Made by a program: the position numbers and the translations under genes. From a virus, in IMG/VR virus record IMGVR_UViG_3300045007_000064, positions 124,236 to 171,128 of that record: a stretch of 46,893 bases of DNA. One strand, 5' to 3'. Below, one piece after another: positions 24,462-34,900 of the stretch. The number at the start of each line of letters is the position of its first letter. Position 1 is the stretch's first letter. Under the pieces are notes generated by a model. It was not told the origin of the DNA. It made no database searches and saw only the letters and a list, made by a program, of their open reading frames with translations.

Positions 24462-26483
24462 TTAGCTGTTGGTGTTGACCAGGGCAGCAGCGGCACCGGA
24501 GACCTTGAAGGTCTGAGTGATCTTCAGAGACTCGATACCGATCTTGGCGACACCCTCGAAGGTCTCAACGAACATGCGGTAGTCGTTCGTGCTGACCAGA
24601 GTCGAGTCACGGATGATACCGATGTCGAGGCTTCCGCCGTCGAGGAACAGCCAGGTGCCCTCGGAGAACAGGAACCAGTCGAAGGTGACTGCGCCCGTTC
24701 CGTCCGGGTCCCAGGAGTTGAGTGCGCCAGGAGCCTGCACGCCGTACTCGTTCAGGTCGTACGAAGCGGTGAAGCTAACGTTCGAACCGGACAGGTAGCC
24801 GCGGATTTCTCCACCGGTAACACCCAGAGTGTCGTCACCCGGCATCTGGAGCGTCAGGTCAGAGGCGATAGCCTCGAACAGCCAGTTGGGGATGATCGCC
24901 TGAAGCGGCGTCTCCAGCGGCAGACGGTGACGCGAGCGGTACTGCGTAGCAGCCTTGCGAACCGTGACGAGGAAGTCACGAGCGACACCGACCTGGTTGG
25001 AAGCGTTGACGGCAGTGGAGCCTGCACCGATCTTTGCCAGGATGGTCTTCTCTGCGAGACGAGCGTGCTGGATGAGGGCCAGCTCGTTGTGACGCTGAAC
25101 CAGCTCAGGGTATGCGCGGCTCAGAAGGTTACCGATCTGGAGCTGAAGGGTGATAGCGTCAACCTCGGCGTAGCGAGTCTGCGCACCCTGGACAACCAGA
25201 ACGTTCTTCAGGACATCGGCACCGGAGCCGCCGTTGTTGGCAGCAGCCTCGTCCATGTCAGGCGTCCATACGCCGACAGCGCCAGCGTAGTCAGCGAGCT
25301 GGGGCGGCTCGATGTAGTTGATGGCACCACGGTCGGCCTGGAACTTCGGCAGGGAGTCCTTGACGGGACGTGCGTCGGTACCAAAACCGAAGATGTCGTA
25401 GCGCTGAGGAGCGGGGGTACCGAAGCCACCGGAGGCGACAATGGCAGCGTGGTCCTCGATTGCTGCGGCGATCTTCAGGCCGTTGGCCTCTTCAGCACCG
25501 GCGAGGAGCGTACGGTCCTCGGGGTACTCGGTACGGAACGAAGCAACAACGTGCTGCTCGCCGTCTCCACCAGATGCACGCTTCACGGTGCGCAGGCGCT
25601 CCACGAATGCTGCTGCAACGGCAGACTTGTCGGATAGAATGCTGCCTGCCGAGATGTTAGGAATATCAGCACCCGCAACAATGGCCACGGGAGCTTCTGT
25701 AACCTGGAGGTCTACGGCGCGGTCAGCGGGAGCCTGTGCGGTTCCCTCAACTGATGCGGTCACGGTCTGTGCCTCTTCCTGAGCAGCTTCCTGCTCAACT
25801 GGGGTTTCTTCTGCGATTGAAGCTTCTGCTTCGACGGGTGCTTCCTCTTCGGCTGCAATCTCTTCGACTGCGGCCTCTGCCTCGGCGGGGGTGGTAGCCT
25901 CTTCGGCAACTTCCTCAACTGCGGCCTCAGCCTCAACCTCGGTCGTCTCCTCCGCTGCGGGAGCATCCTCTACGGCTGCTTCTGCGGCGGTCTCTTCGAC
26001 TACCTCGGCTTCTTCGACTGCTGCCTCAACCTCGGGGGCTGCTTCAGCGACAGGCTCCTCGACTGCTGCTTCCTCTACGGATGCCTCAGTCTCAGAAATC
26101 TTTTCTGGGGTTTCGCTCACGGCTTCGACCTCCTCGGTTTCAGCAGATGCGGTAACGGCGGGAGCTTCCTCCTCGACCTCCGGTGCGTCCTCGGACTCAG
26201 GAGCCTCAGCGGTCTCCTCTTCGTCCTCAGCCTTACCGTGTACACGGTTTGCAGCCTCAGCCGCGCGTGCCTCAAGCTCTTCAGCCTGGGCCTCACGACG
26301 AACTACCTCGCCACGTACGGAGTCGAGCATGTCAGCCAGCTCGCTCATTGCATCTACTGACTCTGCGGAACGGTCGGCTTCTGCGAACTCATCAAACTGC
26401 GAGACAATGCTGGCTTCGAGAGCAGAAATCTGCTCGTCGTTCAGCTCAGCTAGATTGTCCATCTGCGCCTTGATGTGATCCAC
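24462..26483 (-). CDS. Major capsid protein with long acidic N-terminal region
   Basis: The protein has about 673 residues from GTG 26483, chosen because AAGGAGG lies five bases upstream; the frame is open to 26564, but without such a site. Residues 1-85 are a helical domain, about 85-248 is a low-complexity acidic stretch of E, A and V, and the last 400 residues have the features of an HK97-type capsid (N-arm after GADIPNISAG, a long helix with ERLR, later SRAYPELVQRHNELALIQHARLAEKTIL and PLQAIIPNWLFEAI). The front part probably acts as a fused scaffolding or delta domain, removed by the protease encoded upstream; a VTAS motif near 241-244 would leave about 429 residues. A dedicated promoter precedes the gene. 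Confidence 0.88.
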   Translation of the reverse strand: MDHIKAQMDNLAELNDEQISALEASIVSQFDEFAEADRSAESVDAMSELADMLDSVRGEVVRREAQAEELEARAAEAANRVHGKAEDEEETAEAPESEDAPEVEEEAPAVTASAETEEVEAVSETPEKISETEASVEEAAVEEPVAEAAPEVEAAVEEAEVVEETAAEAAVEDAPAAEETTEVEAEAAVEEVAEEATTPAEAEAAVEEIAAEEEAPVEAEASIAEETPVEQEAAQEEAQTVTASVEGTAQAPADRAVDLQVTEAPVAIVAGADIPNISAGSILSDKSAVAAAFVERLRTVKRASGGDGEQHVVASFRTEYPEDRTLLAGAEEANGLKIAAAIEDHAAIVASGGFGTPAPQRYDIFGFGTDARPVKDSLPKFQADRGAINYIEPPQLADYAGAVGVWTPDMDEAAANNGGSGADVLKNVLVVQGAQTRYAEVDAITLQLQIGNLLSRAYPELVQRHNELALIQHARLAEKTILAKIGAGSTAVNASNQVGVARDFLVTVRKAATQYRSRHRLPLETPLQAIIPNWLFEAIASDLTLQMPGDDTLGVTGGEIRGYLSGSNVSFTASYDLNEYGVQAPGALNSWDPDGTGAVTFDWFLFSEGTWLFLDGGSLDIGIIRDSTLVSTNDYRMFVETFEGVAKIGIESLKITQTFKVSGAAAALVNTNS

Positions 26484-26593
26484 GTTAACCTCCTTCAGGC
26501 CAGTTTCTAAATAGCAGAACGGTTCCACTATTTGTCGGTGGATTTCGGGGGGTCCGGGATTCATCCGCGCTCAGAGGCGGATTGGCGCTTGAC

Positions 26594-26614
26594 CTGTGTA
26601 CAATACTAACACAG
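26594..26614 (-). promoter_or_regulatory. Operator-like dyad at capsid promoter start site
   Basis: CTGTGT-9 nt-ACACAG is a perfect 6-bp inverted repeat that begins one base after the -10 box and spans the predicted start of transcription (near 26609). This is a usual place for a repressor site, although a protein acting here is not identified. Confidence 0.4.
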
Positions 26615-26615
26615 A

Positions 26616-26621
26616 ATTATA
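26616..26621 (-). promoter_or_regulatory. Capsid gene promoter (-10 TATAAT)
   Basis: A perfect TATAAT on the minus strand lies between the terminator of the protease gene and the capsid gene, in an AT-rich patch of the 195-base gap 26484-26678. A good -35 is not seen at 16-18 bp; that region holds the T-tract of the terminator. The leader would be about 125 bases, long enough for regulation. Confidence 0.55.
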
Positions 26622-26640
26622 TAGGTGATTTTTTGACACC

Positions 26641-26668
26641 AAAAAGCCCCCTCCGGAGAGGGGGCTTT
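26641..26668 (-). terminator. Rho-independent terminator after protease gene
   Basis: AAAGCCCCCTC pairs with GAGGGGGCTTT around a four-base loop, and on the minus strand the stem runs into TTTTTGG. It starts 10 bases beyond the stop of the 1546-residue protein gene. It should separate that transcript from the strongly expressed capsid gene. Confidence 0.88.
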
Positions 26669-26678
26669 CATGGTTGAA

Positions 26679-29600
26679 TTAGGTGAGAAGCCGCAGGAAA
26701 CGGCTCATCTCGCGAGAGATTTCAGCCTGAGAGAACATGTCTCCACCGCTCATGAAGGAGCGGAGCTTAGCCGTGGCCTTCTGTCCTTCCGCACTTCCGA
26801 TCTTGTCGTGGACTCGCTTTACGAGGTCGTCCATGAGGTCACGAAGCGTGGGCGGAATGTCCGAGAAACGCATCTTGGCAGCCTGGTTATCGAACGGCAA
26901 GGGCAGGTTGGAAATCGCGCGACCAAGGTCACGAGATGCCTCACGCACATTACCGATCTGGTCGGAATTAAGCGCGCCCTTGTCAAGACGATCCAGGTGG
27001 CTCTTTAGTTCCAGACCCGCGCGTACGGACTCGGCGTAGTCTCCTGCGCCCTTTCCGATAGCTTCAATCGAGTTGGCGATTTCGCTGTTCTGTTCGTCTC
27101 CAAGGTCTTCCTTCAGGCGGGCTAGAACCTGCTTGAACTGACCGTTGTAGTCGCGGGGCTGGTAACCGGGCTTGTACTTTGCGGGCTGGTCCCGAGCGGG
27201 ATCAGCCCCCTCAGCTTTTGGGGCCAGGTCCTCCGGAATCTCCTCGCCCTTAGCTCGAAGACTATTGATGAGACGCTGACGTTCCGCAGGAGAGAGCTTC
27301 TTCAGGTCGTCCTCAACCGAGGCAACCAGCGCGGTCTCGTTGCGAGCAGCCTCCACGCGCTCACGCATAGACATGAGGGACGCGGTGATCGCGGCAGACG
27401 CGGCGTTCTTCCAGTCTTCCGGAATCAGGTCAGCCTTACCGAGAGCACGGGCGCGCTTCATGATGTGCTTACGTACCTTGGCACGCTCGCTCTCCTTGGC
27501 ACGTCCGTACGCCTTGATAGCATTCTTCAGGTCGGATTCGTTACGGATCGGGTAGGAGCCGTCAGGAAGAGCCTCGCCCTTCTCTGCCGCCGCATCACGA
27601 GACTTCTTCGACACGTAGCCGAAGGTCTCCATGCGAGCGGTGATAGCGTCAGCCTTGGCGCTCAGCTCCGCGTCACGGCGAGCCTTGTGGCTTCCCACGC
27701 GCTCCATGAGCGAGGCAACCAGGGCCTCGTCAACCTGAGCTTCCTTGGCGACAGCCGCACCCGCGGCTTCGAGGTCCTGCACACGACGTGCGAGGTCCAG
27801 GATGGGGTCCGGACGCAGGCGAGCCAGCTCAGACGCACCAGCAGCCGTGAGGGCCATGGTGTGACCGGAGGCGACCATTGCGCGAGCGATGGGGAATCCA
27901 GGGACGTTGACCTGGCAGACCGCAATCAGCTCCAGCTTTCCACGGATCGGACGCCAGTCACCTGAGGGGGTGGAGGCGCGGATCGCGCGGACCTGCTGGG
28001 CGGTAACGCCGGGGCGGAGTGCTCCCGCAACCCAGATACCGTGGCGGTCTTCGCCTGCATGAACGTCCGCGAAGGCGGATGCCGTGTCGTCGTAGTGCTT
28101 GACGGCCTCGTTAGCGCTGAAGTGGAGGTCGGCGTGTCCGCCCACAAGTGTGAGCTGTCCGACTGTCACATCTGTACCGTCATCGGTACGGATTACACCC
28201 TTGTTGAAGTAGGCGTATCCCGACGCGGAACGTGGCGGGTTGACCCCACCGAGCGCCGCATTCATGTGAGCGGTACCCCAGGCGGCAACGTGACCGAAGA
28301 CGCGACCGTTGTCATCGACCGTTAGTGGGGTCGGACGGTCGAGCTTGGGGTCGTTGAACCAGTCGCGGGGCGGTACAACCGGGATAGCGTCTGCGATGTA
28401 ACCGGCTGCTACGAGAGCAACCGCCTCCATCGGGTCCGCTTCCTCGGTAATGATGCCGTCTGGTAGCACGTCATCCTCCAGGGTGAGTTCGCGCAGGGGT
28501 GCCATTTCGATTGTGCACTCCTGGAAAGCAGGCTTAGCTACTATTGTAGCACCCATGACTCGCGCCTTCTTGATGGAGAGCTTCTGCTTGGCGATTGCAC
28601 CAGGCTTCTTCTCGGCAGCCTCTTCGGCTTCGGCCTCGAACTTGTCCATGTCAGCGGAAACGTGACGGAGCATTCCGGCACGCACCATGCGCTCAGCCTC
28701 ACGACCGTACGGGCCTACGTCGAAGTAGCCCATAGCCATACCGATACCCTGAGGCGTACGACCCATCGAGTCGATACGTCCCACGACAACCGCGCCATTG
28801 TGACCCTCTCCGGTCTGAATCTGCCACATGAGCGGCAGGGGTAGGTTGCGGGTGTCCAGAGCGTAGCGCTCGACCTCGCGACCGTCACCAGACTCCAGCT
28901 CCTCGGGGATGACGAGCGGGATCAGGAACTTGCCGCCGACCATCGAGATTTCGCCAGCCGCGCCCGCGGTCATCGCAGCGATGTAGCCCTCCTTACCGTC
29001 CGGGTAGACGGTGTAGAGCGGGTTGGACGCAGCGGATGCAGTGATGACGCGCTCACGAAGAACCTCGGCGCGGGCGTTCTGGAACGCAGCAGCGATAATC
29101 GCATCCGTGTCCTTCAGAACATCCGTGGAGGACATTTCGATGGCGGTATTCGAGGAGAACTTCTGGCGGTGCTCCTTGTCTCCGGTGTACATGCCGGTGG
29201 CCTCCTTGTGGCGCAGGGCGCAGTAGCCACGCGCACGCGGGCCTAGATACTTCGACAGGTTGCGGAAGCAACGAGTCCAGTCACCAGGCGTACCCCAGCG
29301 AATCTTCGCAGCACCTTCACCGTGCAGCCAGTAGCGGCGCAGCTTCTCAGCGCCACCGCGGTTACGGTCTGCACCACCGGCAGCGACAAGCGCCTGCTCC
29401 ATGATGTTCTTGTTGGGACCCCACAGGACCATGAGCGCGAACTGCTCATCGGCGCTGGCGGTGACCGACCCGGCATCAGGCTCGGTGGGAACCGCAACCG
29501 GCTCCGCAGCCATCGGGGCCTCTTCCTGGGCACCCTGAGTTCCATCAACCTGAACGAGCACGTCATCCAGAGTGGACTCATCGAGGGCCACAACGGGCGG

Positions 29601-31319
29601 CGGGGTGGCACTCTTCAGGTCACCTAGGGTGGCCTCGTCACGCTTCCACTCGCCCTCTTCGCGGGAGTAAACCATCGGCTGGTTTGACTTCGAGTTCGCC
29701 GGTACCAGGCTGATGAGCTTGAATACGGCGCGGGGGTCGTCCGGGGAGACGATGGCCATGTAGACCGGCTCAACGTCAGAGGTCTCAGGAGAAAGCTCAA
29801 CCGGCTTCTCTACGGCTGCCGCGGTGAGCGGACGGTAGGTGGCCTTGGACGCCTTCTTCTTGAGCCAGTCCGTCAGGAGCGGGTGCGAGTACGCTTCGGT
29901 GTCCACCGAGCGTCCGGTGCTAGCACGGCGAGACGGGCTGGTGCCTTCGCCCTGGACTTCGCCAGAGCTTCCGGTGGGGCGGAAGGAATCGCGCTGCTTC
30001 TTCACCCAAGCGGGGAAGTTGTCGATGATCTGCTTGAGGTCACCTCGCGTCATCTGCGGAAGCGTGCCCGGGAGCTGGGCGACCTTGCGGTCAACCGGCG
30101 TACGAGGCTCAGCGAGGATACCGCTGAAGTCTACGCGGGGCTGCGCGAGCGGATTACCTGGCGCAGGCATACTGCCCTCGGTAACAGCCTCAACCTGGTT
30201 ACCAGGAACGGTAACCTTGTTGCCGTCAGGGAGTGTAACCTCGACGGTGCCGTTCGCGCCATTGACGCGAGAGATAAGACCGGTCTGCTGCGGGTTGCCG
30301 TTGATCATAACGGTCGAACCCATCTTGGCAAACTGTCCGCGACCGTCACGGACCTGCTTCGAGGCGTTGGCGGAGCGCTCTTCCTCGGAGTAGATTCCGT
30401 CTCCATCTGCACCGCCCGGGGTTCCGGCTGCGGTGATGGAGTCGATGAACGCCCAATCCTCTTCCGCCAGGGCGTCGAGGGCGAGAGCCGTTTCCACCGG
30501 AGAAATGTCTTCCACCGTGAAGGTGGTGATGCCCTTCGAGATGAGAGTGGCTGCGTGTAGCGCGCTCTCCGGGTCGATCATGATGTGGGTCTGATCGATA
30601 CGGGGGTGCTTTCCGTCTAGCGCAAAGTCGTAGTCCCAGATGTCCCACTCGGTCTGTCCGAGGTCAGTCCAGGCGCTGGCGTCCCACACATAGGTGCGCT
30701 TGTCCAGGTCGATGCGGTACAGACGGTCCATGATTCCGGTCGTGCTAGAAATACGCACGAGGAATTCGGGACCAGCCTCAGGGTTCTCTTCGAGAATCTG
30801 GGCGAGGTTTTCGGGAGCCTTCGGAGCGGATGCGGTCAGCGCCTCACGCTCGAAGATCGGGGTGACCCACTTCTTCGCGGGTAGGCCTCCGTGGAGACGC
30901 CAGGCGGTGCTGTCTTCTTCCTCGGTGTTCGAGAAATACTCAGCGAGAATGCCTAGCTCGTTGAAGCTGATCTGTCCACCGGCTGCGAGAAGGGTACCGA
31001 TGTAGCGTGCTACCGGTCCCTCGCTGTCGGATGCCGCGGTCAGCGCCTTGCGCGCGTTGAGCTGGACGCCACGGGGCACGGTGTACATGCGTCCCGTAGG
31101 CTCCGGGTCAGGATTCTCCAGGCTCGCAAGTACCGTGGAAGCAATTTCCTGATCGGTGGCAGAGAACTCCCCATCGCCCCAGGCCTCGGCACTTTCCAGA
31201 GTGGAAAAGTCGCCAGAGGTAACTACGAGCGATACTCGGGAGTCAACAATGACACCATGCGTCTTCTCTGCGTCCGAGAAGAGGAGATGGTTGTCGGATC
31301 GACCAATGAACTCTGTCAT
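26679..31319 (-). CDS. Capsid maturation protease within a giant polyprotein
   Basis: In this 1546-residue protein the protease is at about 785-1160: L-D-T-R-N-L-P-L-P-L-M-W-Q then G-E-G-H-N-G-A-V-V-V-G-R-I with H840, and LRHVSAD with S888, fitting the His/Ser prohead protease fold. The following part with KHYDDTASAFADVHAGEDRHG is common behind such proteases in actinobacteriophages. Upstream are an N-terminal domain (1-300), a segment with R-D-G-R-G-Q-F-A-K-M-G near 324-334 and a conserved-looking domain near 625-720 (G-A-A-K-I-R-W-G-T-P-G-D, then A-R-G-Y-C-A-L-R-H). The C-terminus is helical and charged. Repeated L/I/V-T-A-S/A motifs between the parts may be self-cleavage sites. The start codon ATG 31319 has only AGAGAG before it. 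A terminator follows the gene. Confidence 0.83.
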   Translation of the reverse strand: MTEFIGRSDNHLLFSDAEKTHGVIVDSRVSLVVTSGDFSTLESAEAWGDGEFSATDQEIASTVLASLENPDPEPTGRMYTVPRGVQLNARKALTAASDSEGPVARYIGTLLAAGGQISFNELGILAEYFSNTEEEDSTAWRLHGGLPAKKWVTPIFEREALTASAPKAPENLAQILEENPEAGPEFLVRISSTTGIMDRLYRIDLDKRTYVWDASAWTDLGQTEWDIWDYDFALDGKHPRIDQTHIMIDPESALHAATLISKGITTFTVEDISPVETALALDALAEEDWAFIDSITAAGTPGGADGDGIYSEEERSANASKQVRDGRGQFAKMGSTVMINGNPQQTGLISRVNGANGTVEVTLPDGNKVTVPGNQVEAVTEGSMPAPGNPLAQPRVDFSGILAEPRTPVDRKVAQLPGTLPQMTRGDLKQIIDNFPAWVKKQRDSFRPTGSSGEVQGEGTSPSRRASTGRSVDTEAYSHPLLTDWLKKKASKATYRPLTAAAVEKPVELSPETSDVEPVYMAIVSPDDPRAVFKLISLVPANSKSNQPMVYSREEGEWKRDEATLGDLKSATPPPVVALDESTLDDVLVQVDGTQGAQEEAPMAAEPVAVPTEPDAGSVTASADEQFALMVLWGPNKNIMEQALVAAGGADRNRGGAEKLRRYWLHGEGAAKIRWGTPGDWTRCFRNLSKYLGPRARGYCALRHKEATGMYTGDKEHRQKFSSNTAIEMSSTDVLKDTDAIIAAAFQNARAEVLRERVITASAASNPLYTVYPDGKEGYIAAMTAGAAGEISMVGGKFLIPLVIPEELESGDGREVERYALDTRNLPLPLMWQIQTGEGHNGAVVVGRIDSMGRTPQGIGMAMGYFDVGPYGREAERMVRAGMLRHVSADMDKFEAEAEEAAEKKPGAIAKQKLSIKKARVMGATIVAKPAFQECTIEMAPLRELTLEDDVLPDGIITEEADPMEAVALVAAGYIADAIPVVPPRDWFNDPKLDRPTPLTVDDNGRVFGHVAAWGTAHMNAALGGVNPPRSASGYAYFNKGVIRTDDGTDVTVGQLTLVGGHADLHFSANEAVKHYDDTASAFADVHAGEDRHGIWVAGALRPGVTAQQVRAIRASTPSGDWRPIRGKLELIAVCQVNVPGFPIARAMVASGHTMALTAAGASELARLRPDPILDLARRVQDLEAAGAAVAKEAQVDEALVASLMERVGSHKARRDAELSAKADAITARMETFGYVSKKSRDAAAEKGEALPDGSYPIRNESDLKNAIKAYGRAKESERAKVRKHIMKRARALGKADLIPEDWKNAASAAITASLMSMRERVEAARNETALVASVEDDLKKLSPAERQRLINSLRAKGEEIPEDLAPKAEGADPARDQPAKYKPGYQPRDYNGQFKQVLARLKEDLGDEQNSEIANSIEAIGKGAGDYAESVRAGLELKSHLDRLDKGALNSDQIGNVREASRDLGRAISNLPLPFDNQAAKMRFSDIPPTLRDLMDDLVKRVHDKIGSAEGQKATAKLRSFMSGGDMFSQAEISREMSRFLRLLT

Positions 31320-31331
31320 GAAACTCTCTTT

Positions 31332-31895
31332 TTACTCGCCTAGGGCTTCATAGCCCGCGGCGTCTGATACCGTTACGTAATTTCGGTCATAGAGGTCAAG
31401 GAATTCCTTGGCCTTGGACGGCTCGATTTCGATGCGGTCCATGTCTGCGTAGGTGGTGTCATCTCCGGCGATAGGCAGGAACTGCCCGCCCTGGCGAACC
31501 CAGGACCCGTCTGCCGTCTCGTACGTCACACCGAGCACGTAGGGAGAATCCCCCGAGCTGAATGCGCTGAGCACTTCTGTAGCCACTGTTTCTCCTGTTG
31601 CGATGCTGGGAAGGGCGTCCACGGGTAGCGGAACCTTCAATGCTGAAAGCCAGATTCCGTCTGCTTCACGAAGCGGACGCCAATTGTACTTAGACTTCTT
31701 AGTTGACAGTACAATTCTAGCAGAGTTGTCAGTCTGCTCAATTCGGGCCACCTTTAGGACCTCTACACCGGCAGGTCCGACAATACGAACCTCAGATTCG
31801 GAGTCGTCTACGAGAAGAGCGGCGGCGAACTTCGGCTCATCGCCGGGGGCCGTGATGACCCCCGGCTCAGAGCGAAGCGGCGTGAAGTTTGACAT
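31332..31895 (-). CDS. Hypothetical head-region protein
   Basis: This 187-residue acidic protein of mainly short beta strands (for example FAAALLVDD, VRIVGPAGVEVLKVARI) and a C-terminal helix has no recognised family. It lies between the two giant genes that follow the portal. The ATG has AAGGA eight bases upstream and only 11 bases separate it from the preceding stop, so it is part of the same transcript. A minor head component or assembly factor is possible from position only. Confidence 0.75.
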   Translation of the reverse strand: MSNFTPLRSEPGVITAPGDEPKFAAALLVDDSESEVRIVGPAGVEVLKVARIEQTDNSARIVLSTKKSKYNWRPLREADGIWLSALKVPLPVDALPSIATGETVATEVLSAFSSGDSPYVLGVTYETADGSWVRQGGQFLPIAGDDTTYADMDRIEIEPSKAKEFLDLYDRNYVTVSDAAGYEALGE

Positions 31896-31906
31896 GGGTG
31901 TTTTCC

Positions 31907-34900
31907 TTACGGGGTGTCGAGGTAGTCTCGAACGTCAGCTCGATCCTGGTCACTAGCGCCCATCATATCAAGAAGTGCGTCCAGTTCGGTAATCGTCGGA
32001 CCCTTTGGACCAAAACTTCCCAGGGTTTCCAGAATCTGCTCGTAACGCAGACGGCTGAGACCAGGATCAAGGATACCACGCATAATCAGGTTACGAATTA
32101 GCTGCGGCATGTCCGTGTTGTCTAGGGACTCTAGAACATCCGTGCGCTCCTCGCGGGTGATGTCCTGGTAGGAGGCGGGGCGGATGTTGGACTCCAGGAT
32201 ATCGATGGTCTCGTTACCCGGGGTCACGACCGTCAGGTTTCCGTTGTCATCATCGAAGGCCACGACACCGTTCTCCACGACACCGTTACGGTCGAACTCA
32301 ACCAGATCACCACGGCGGGTGTTCTTCGGCTCCGGGGTCTCCGGACCGCGGATTGCCGGAGCGTTCCATAGCGCGATGTCTGCATCACCCGGAACCACGA
32401 AGCTGTCCACGTCCGCGTAGCCGCGTCCGTCCGGACGTGCTGCGTGAATACGGTAGCCACCGTCACCCATGTTCTCCACACGGATAATCGAGTCTACGTG
32501 CTGGTTTCCGTCATCGTCCATACGAACGATCATCATGCCCGGGCGAGCTTCGGATGCACGACCAATACGCGGCGTGATTTCACCGCTCTGAATCATACCG
32601 GCAATCGTCGGCTGGTCCTTGGGCACCGGAACATTCGAGTAGCCGGAAAGCGATCCACGAGGCGTGAAGCGAAGGCGGCGGCTCTGTGGTAGGTCACGGC
32701 GCGGGCGTTCCTTGGTGACAACCGGCTCGTCTGCTGCTGCGTTCGGAACGCGGAAGCGGCGAGCAAGCGCCTCTGGGCTGGTGCGCCACTCTTCACGCTT
32801 GGAGAAGAACGGCAGGCCCAGAGCCGAACCCGGCTCAGCACGGCGTAGCGTCTGCGCAGAACGCTTGACCCAGTTGCTCCAGGTTCCGTCCGAGTTCTGA
32901 AGCTGGACCCATACGTGGTCACCGTAGGTGTGGCCCTTACCGTCCGTGTTCTCCTTGACGTAACCGACAACACGACCGCGCTGCACCTGACCGTAGCTCG
33001 GGTTGGCGCGGCGCTTCGGGTTGAGCTGTCCGTTCGGAAGCCACCAGTCGAGTTCCTGGTGCCAGTCAGTCCAGTCAAACTCCATGCCGATTTCAGCGGT
33101 CTCACCGTCGTACATCTGCCACGGGTTCGTGCCGTTCGGACGGTAGGTGTCCTGCGCACGACCGATGACAGCCTGCATGATGGTGTCAATGGCCTTGGCA
33201 CCCGGGTCAATCTGACGGAGGTGGTCTTCGATTCCGGCGAGGTCTGCGTCCCCATTGCGGATGTGCGTAGCCACCGCGCTCAGAAGTACGTCGAACTTCT
33301 CGTCACCTGTCTCCGGAAGCGGTGCGTCCGGGTTGCCGATGTCACCGAGGAAGTCGTCAGCCGGGAAGCCCTGGGTCCCCAGGTTCTCCGTGGGCTGGTC
33401 CTTGCGGCGCGTGATCGATCCCGCGGGGCTGGAGCCGTTGATCAGCTTGCGAGCCGTGGTGATACGGTTCTCTAGCGCCTCGTACGAGTGCCATTCGCTG
33501 TTGCTGATTCGCTTGGCGCGGCGGTTACCTACCTCGTCCGTCTCCATGACGTAGGCCATGAAGCGATTCTTCTGGGTACGACGAACAATGGCATCATAGC
33601 GCTTACCCTTATTGGTCACGCTATCCACAACCAGGTCACCGTTCTCCAGGAGACGAGCCTCGGGGTGATCCTCGTTCAGGTACTCTTCCTGGACACGACG
33701 CCAGGTCAGGTCCTCATCGAAGACGAAATCGGGGTCATCGCGCTCGGCGTTGACAACTTCAACGTCTGCGGTGTTCAGGTACTCAGGCTGGTCCGTCTCC
33801 GGGCGTGCAACCGTGGTGGTGTTTGCGCGGTTGGGCTTGCCGTCTAGCGCGTTGTCCAGAGCGGAAAGCTGGTTGTCGGAAAGCATGCCAGAGTTCAGCG
33901 CCTCGGTGATGACGCGCTGCTCGTCAGGGGTCAGCTCCTTACCCTGCATCTTGGCCTTCAGCGCTTCGATGCGGTTCTCGTGTCCGCTGGAGACGTTGCG
34001 CGGGTCGTCCTTCTGGTCGAAGACACCTCCGGTACCCTCACGCGGATCAATGTCGCTGAGGGTTTCGTCAACGCGAGCCGCGTCCACCAGAACGCGCTGC
34101 GCGGTCTCCTCGAAGGTCTCCGGCTCCGGGGCAGCCTCGACATCGCTCTGCGCCTCTAGCGCAGCCATCTCGGCTTCTGCCTCAGACTGGCGCTCCAGCG
34201 TACGAAGCTCGTCCTCCAGCGCGTCACGGCGAGCCTCCAGCTCGTCGTACTCCTCCGAGTCCCAGTCGTCGGACTCGATGAGCATCTGACGGCGCTCAGC
34301 CTCGGTCTGCTCCAGGCGCATACGGGCCTGAGCAATCTGTGCGTCAAGCGAGTCGTCCAGAATAGCAGGCGTATCGGCCTCAGGCGCGTCCTGTACGGCC
34401 TCGGGAGCCTCGGGAGCGGTCTCGGGTGCCTCAACCGGTTCTGGAGCCTCAGGGAGGCTTCCACGGTTCTCTCGGTCACGCATGTTCCAGCCGAGGTCGC
34501 CGTTGAAGTCCATCGGCTCGTTACCCAGGGCGCGGTTCAGGGCATTCTCCTGAATCTTACGCTGACGCTCCAGCGTGCGGACGCGGGACAGGTGCTCGGC
34601 CTCGACCTGCGGGTCAGTAGCCAGCTCGGCAGCAGAAATCTGGTTCTCGATTTCCGCGTCGATTGCCTCAAGCTCTGCACGGGCTGTAGCTGCGGCGTCT
34701 GTGTTACCTGGCTCCTGGTACTCCGGGCGCTCGGGAGCGGGGGCCGCCGCAGGCTCCTCCTTCCGGCGCTCGGCTTCTACGATAGCGGTGCTGGCGGCAC
34801 GACGACCTTCTTCCGAGGAGTCGTATACGCGCACCGGAACCTCAGTAAGCCCTGCGCGCTTAGCGGCCTCGGCGCGGTGGTTACCGTCCGTAATCATCTC

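Noticed and set aside
25740-26480. Plus-strand serine/alanine-rich open frame opposite the capsid N-terminus
   Set aside because: Its low-complexity sequence is simply the complement of the E/A/V-rich segment in the capsid precursor.
26589-26617. Plus-strand promoter TTGACC with 17-bp spacing
   Set aside because: The -10 (CAGAAT) is poor and there is no plus-strand gene downstream for it to serve.
28549-28560. TGCTACAAT on the minus strand as an internal promoter
   Set aside because: It encodes conserved-looking protease residues (G-A-T-I-V-A) far from any gene start, so a chance match is more likely.
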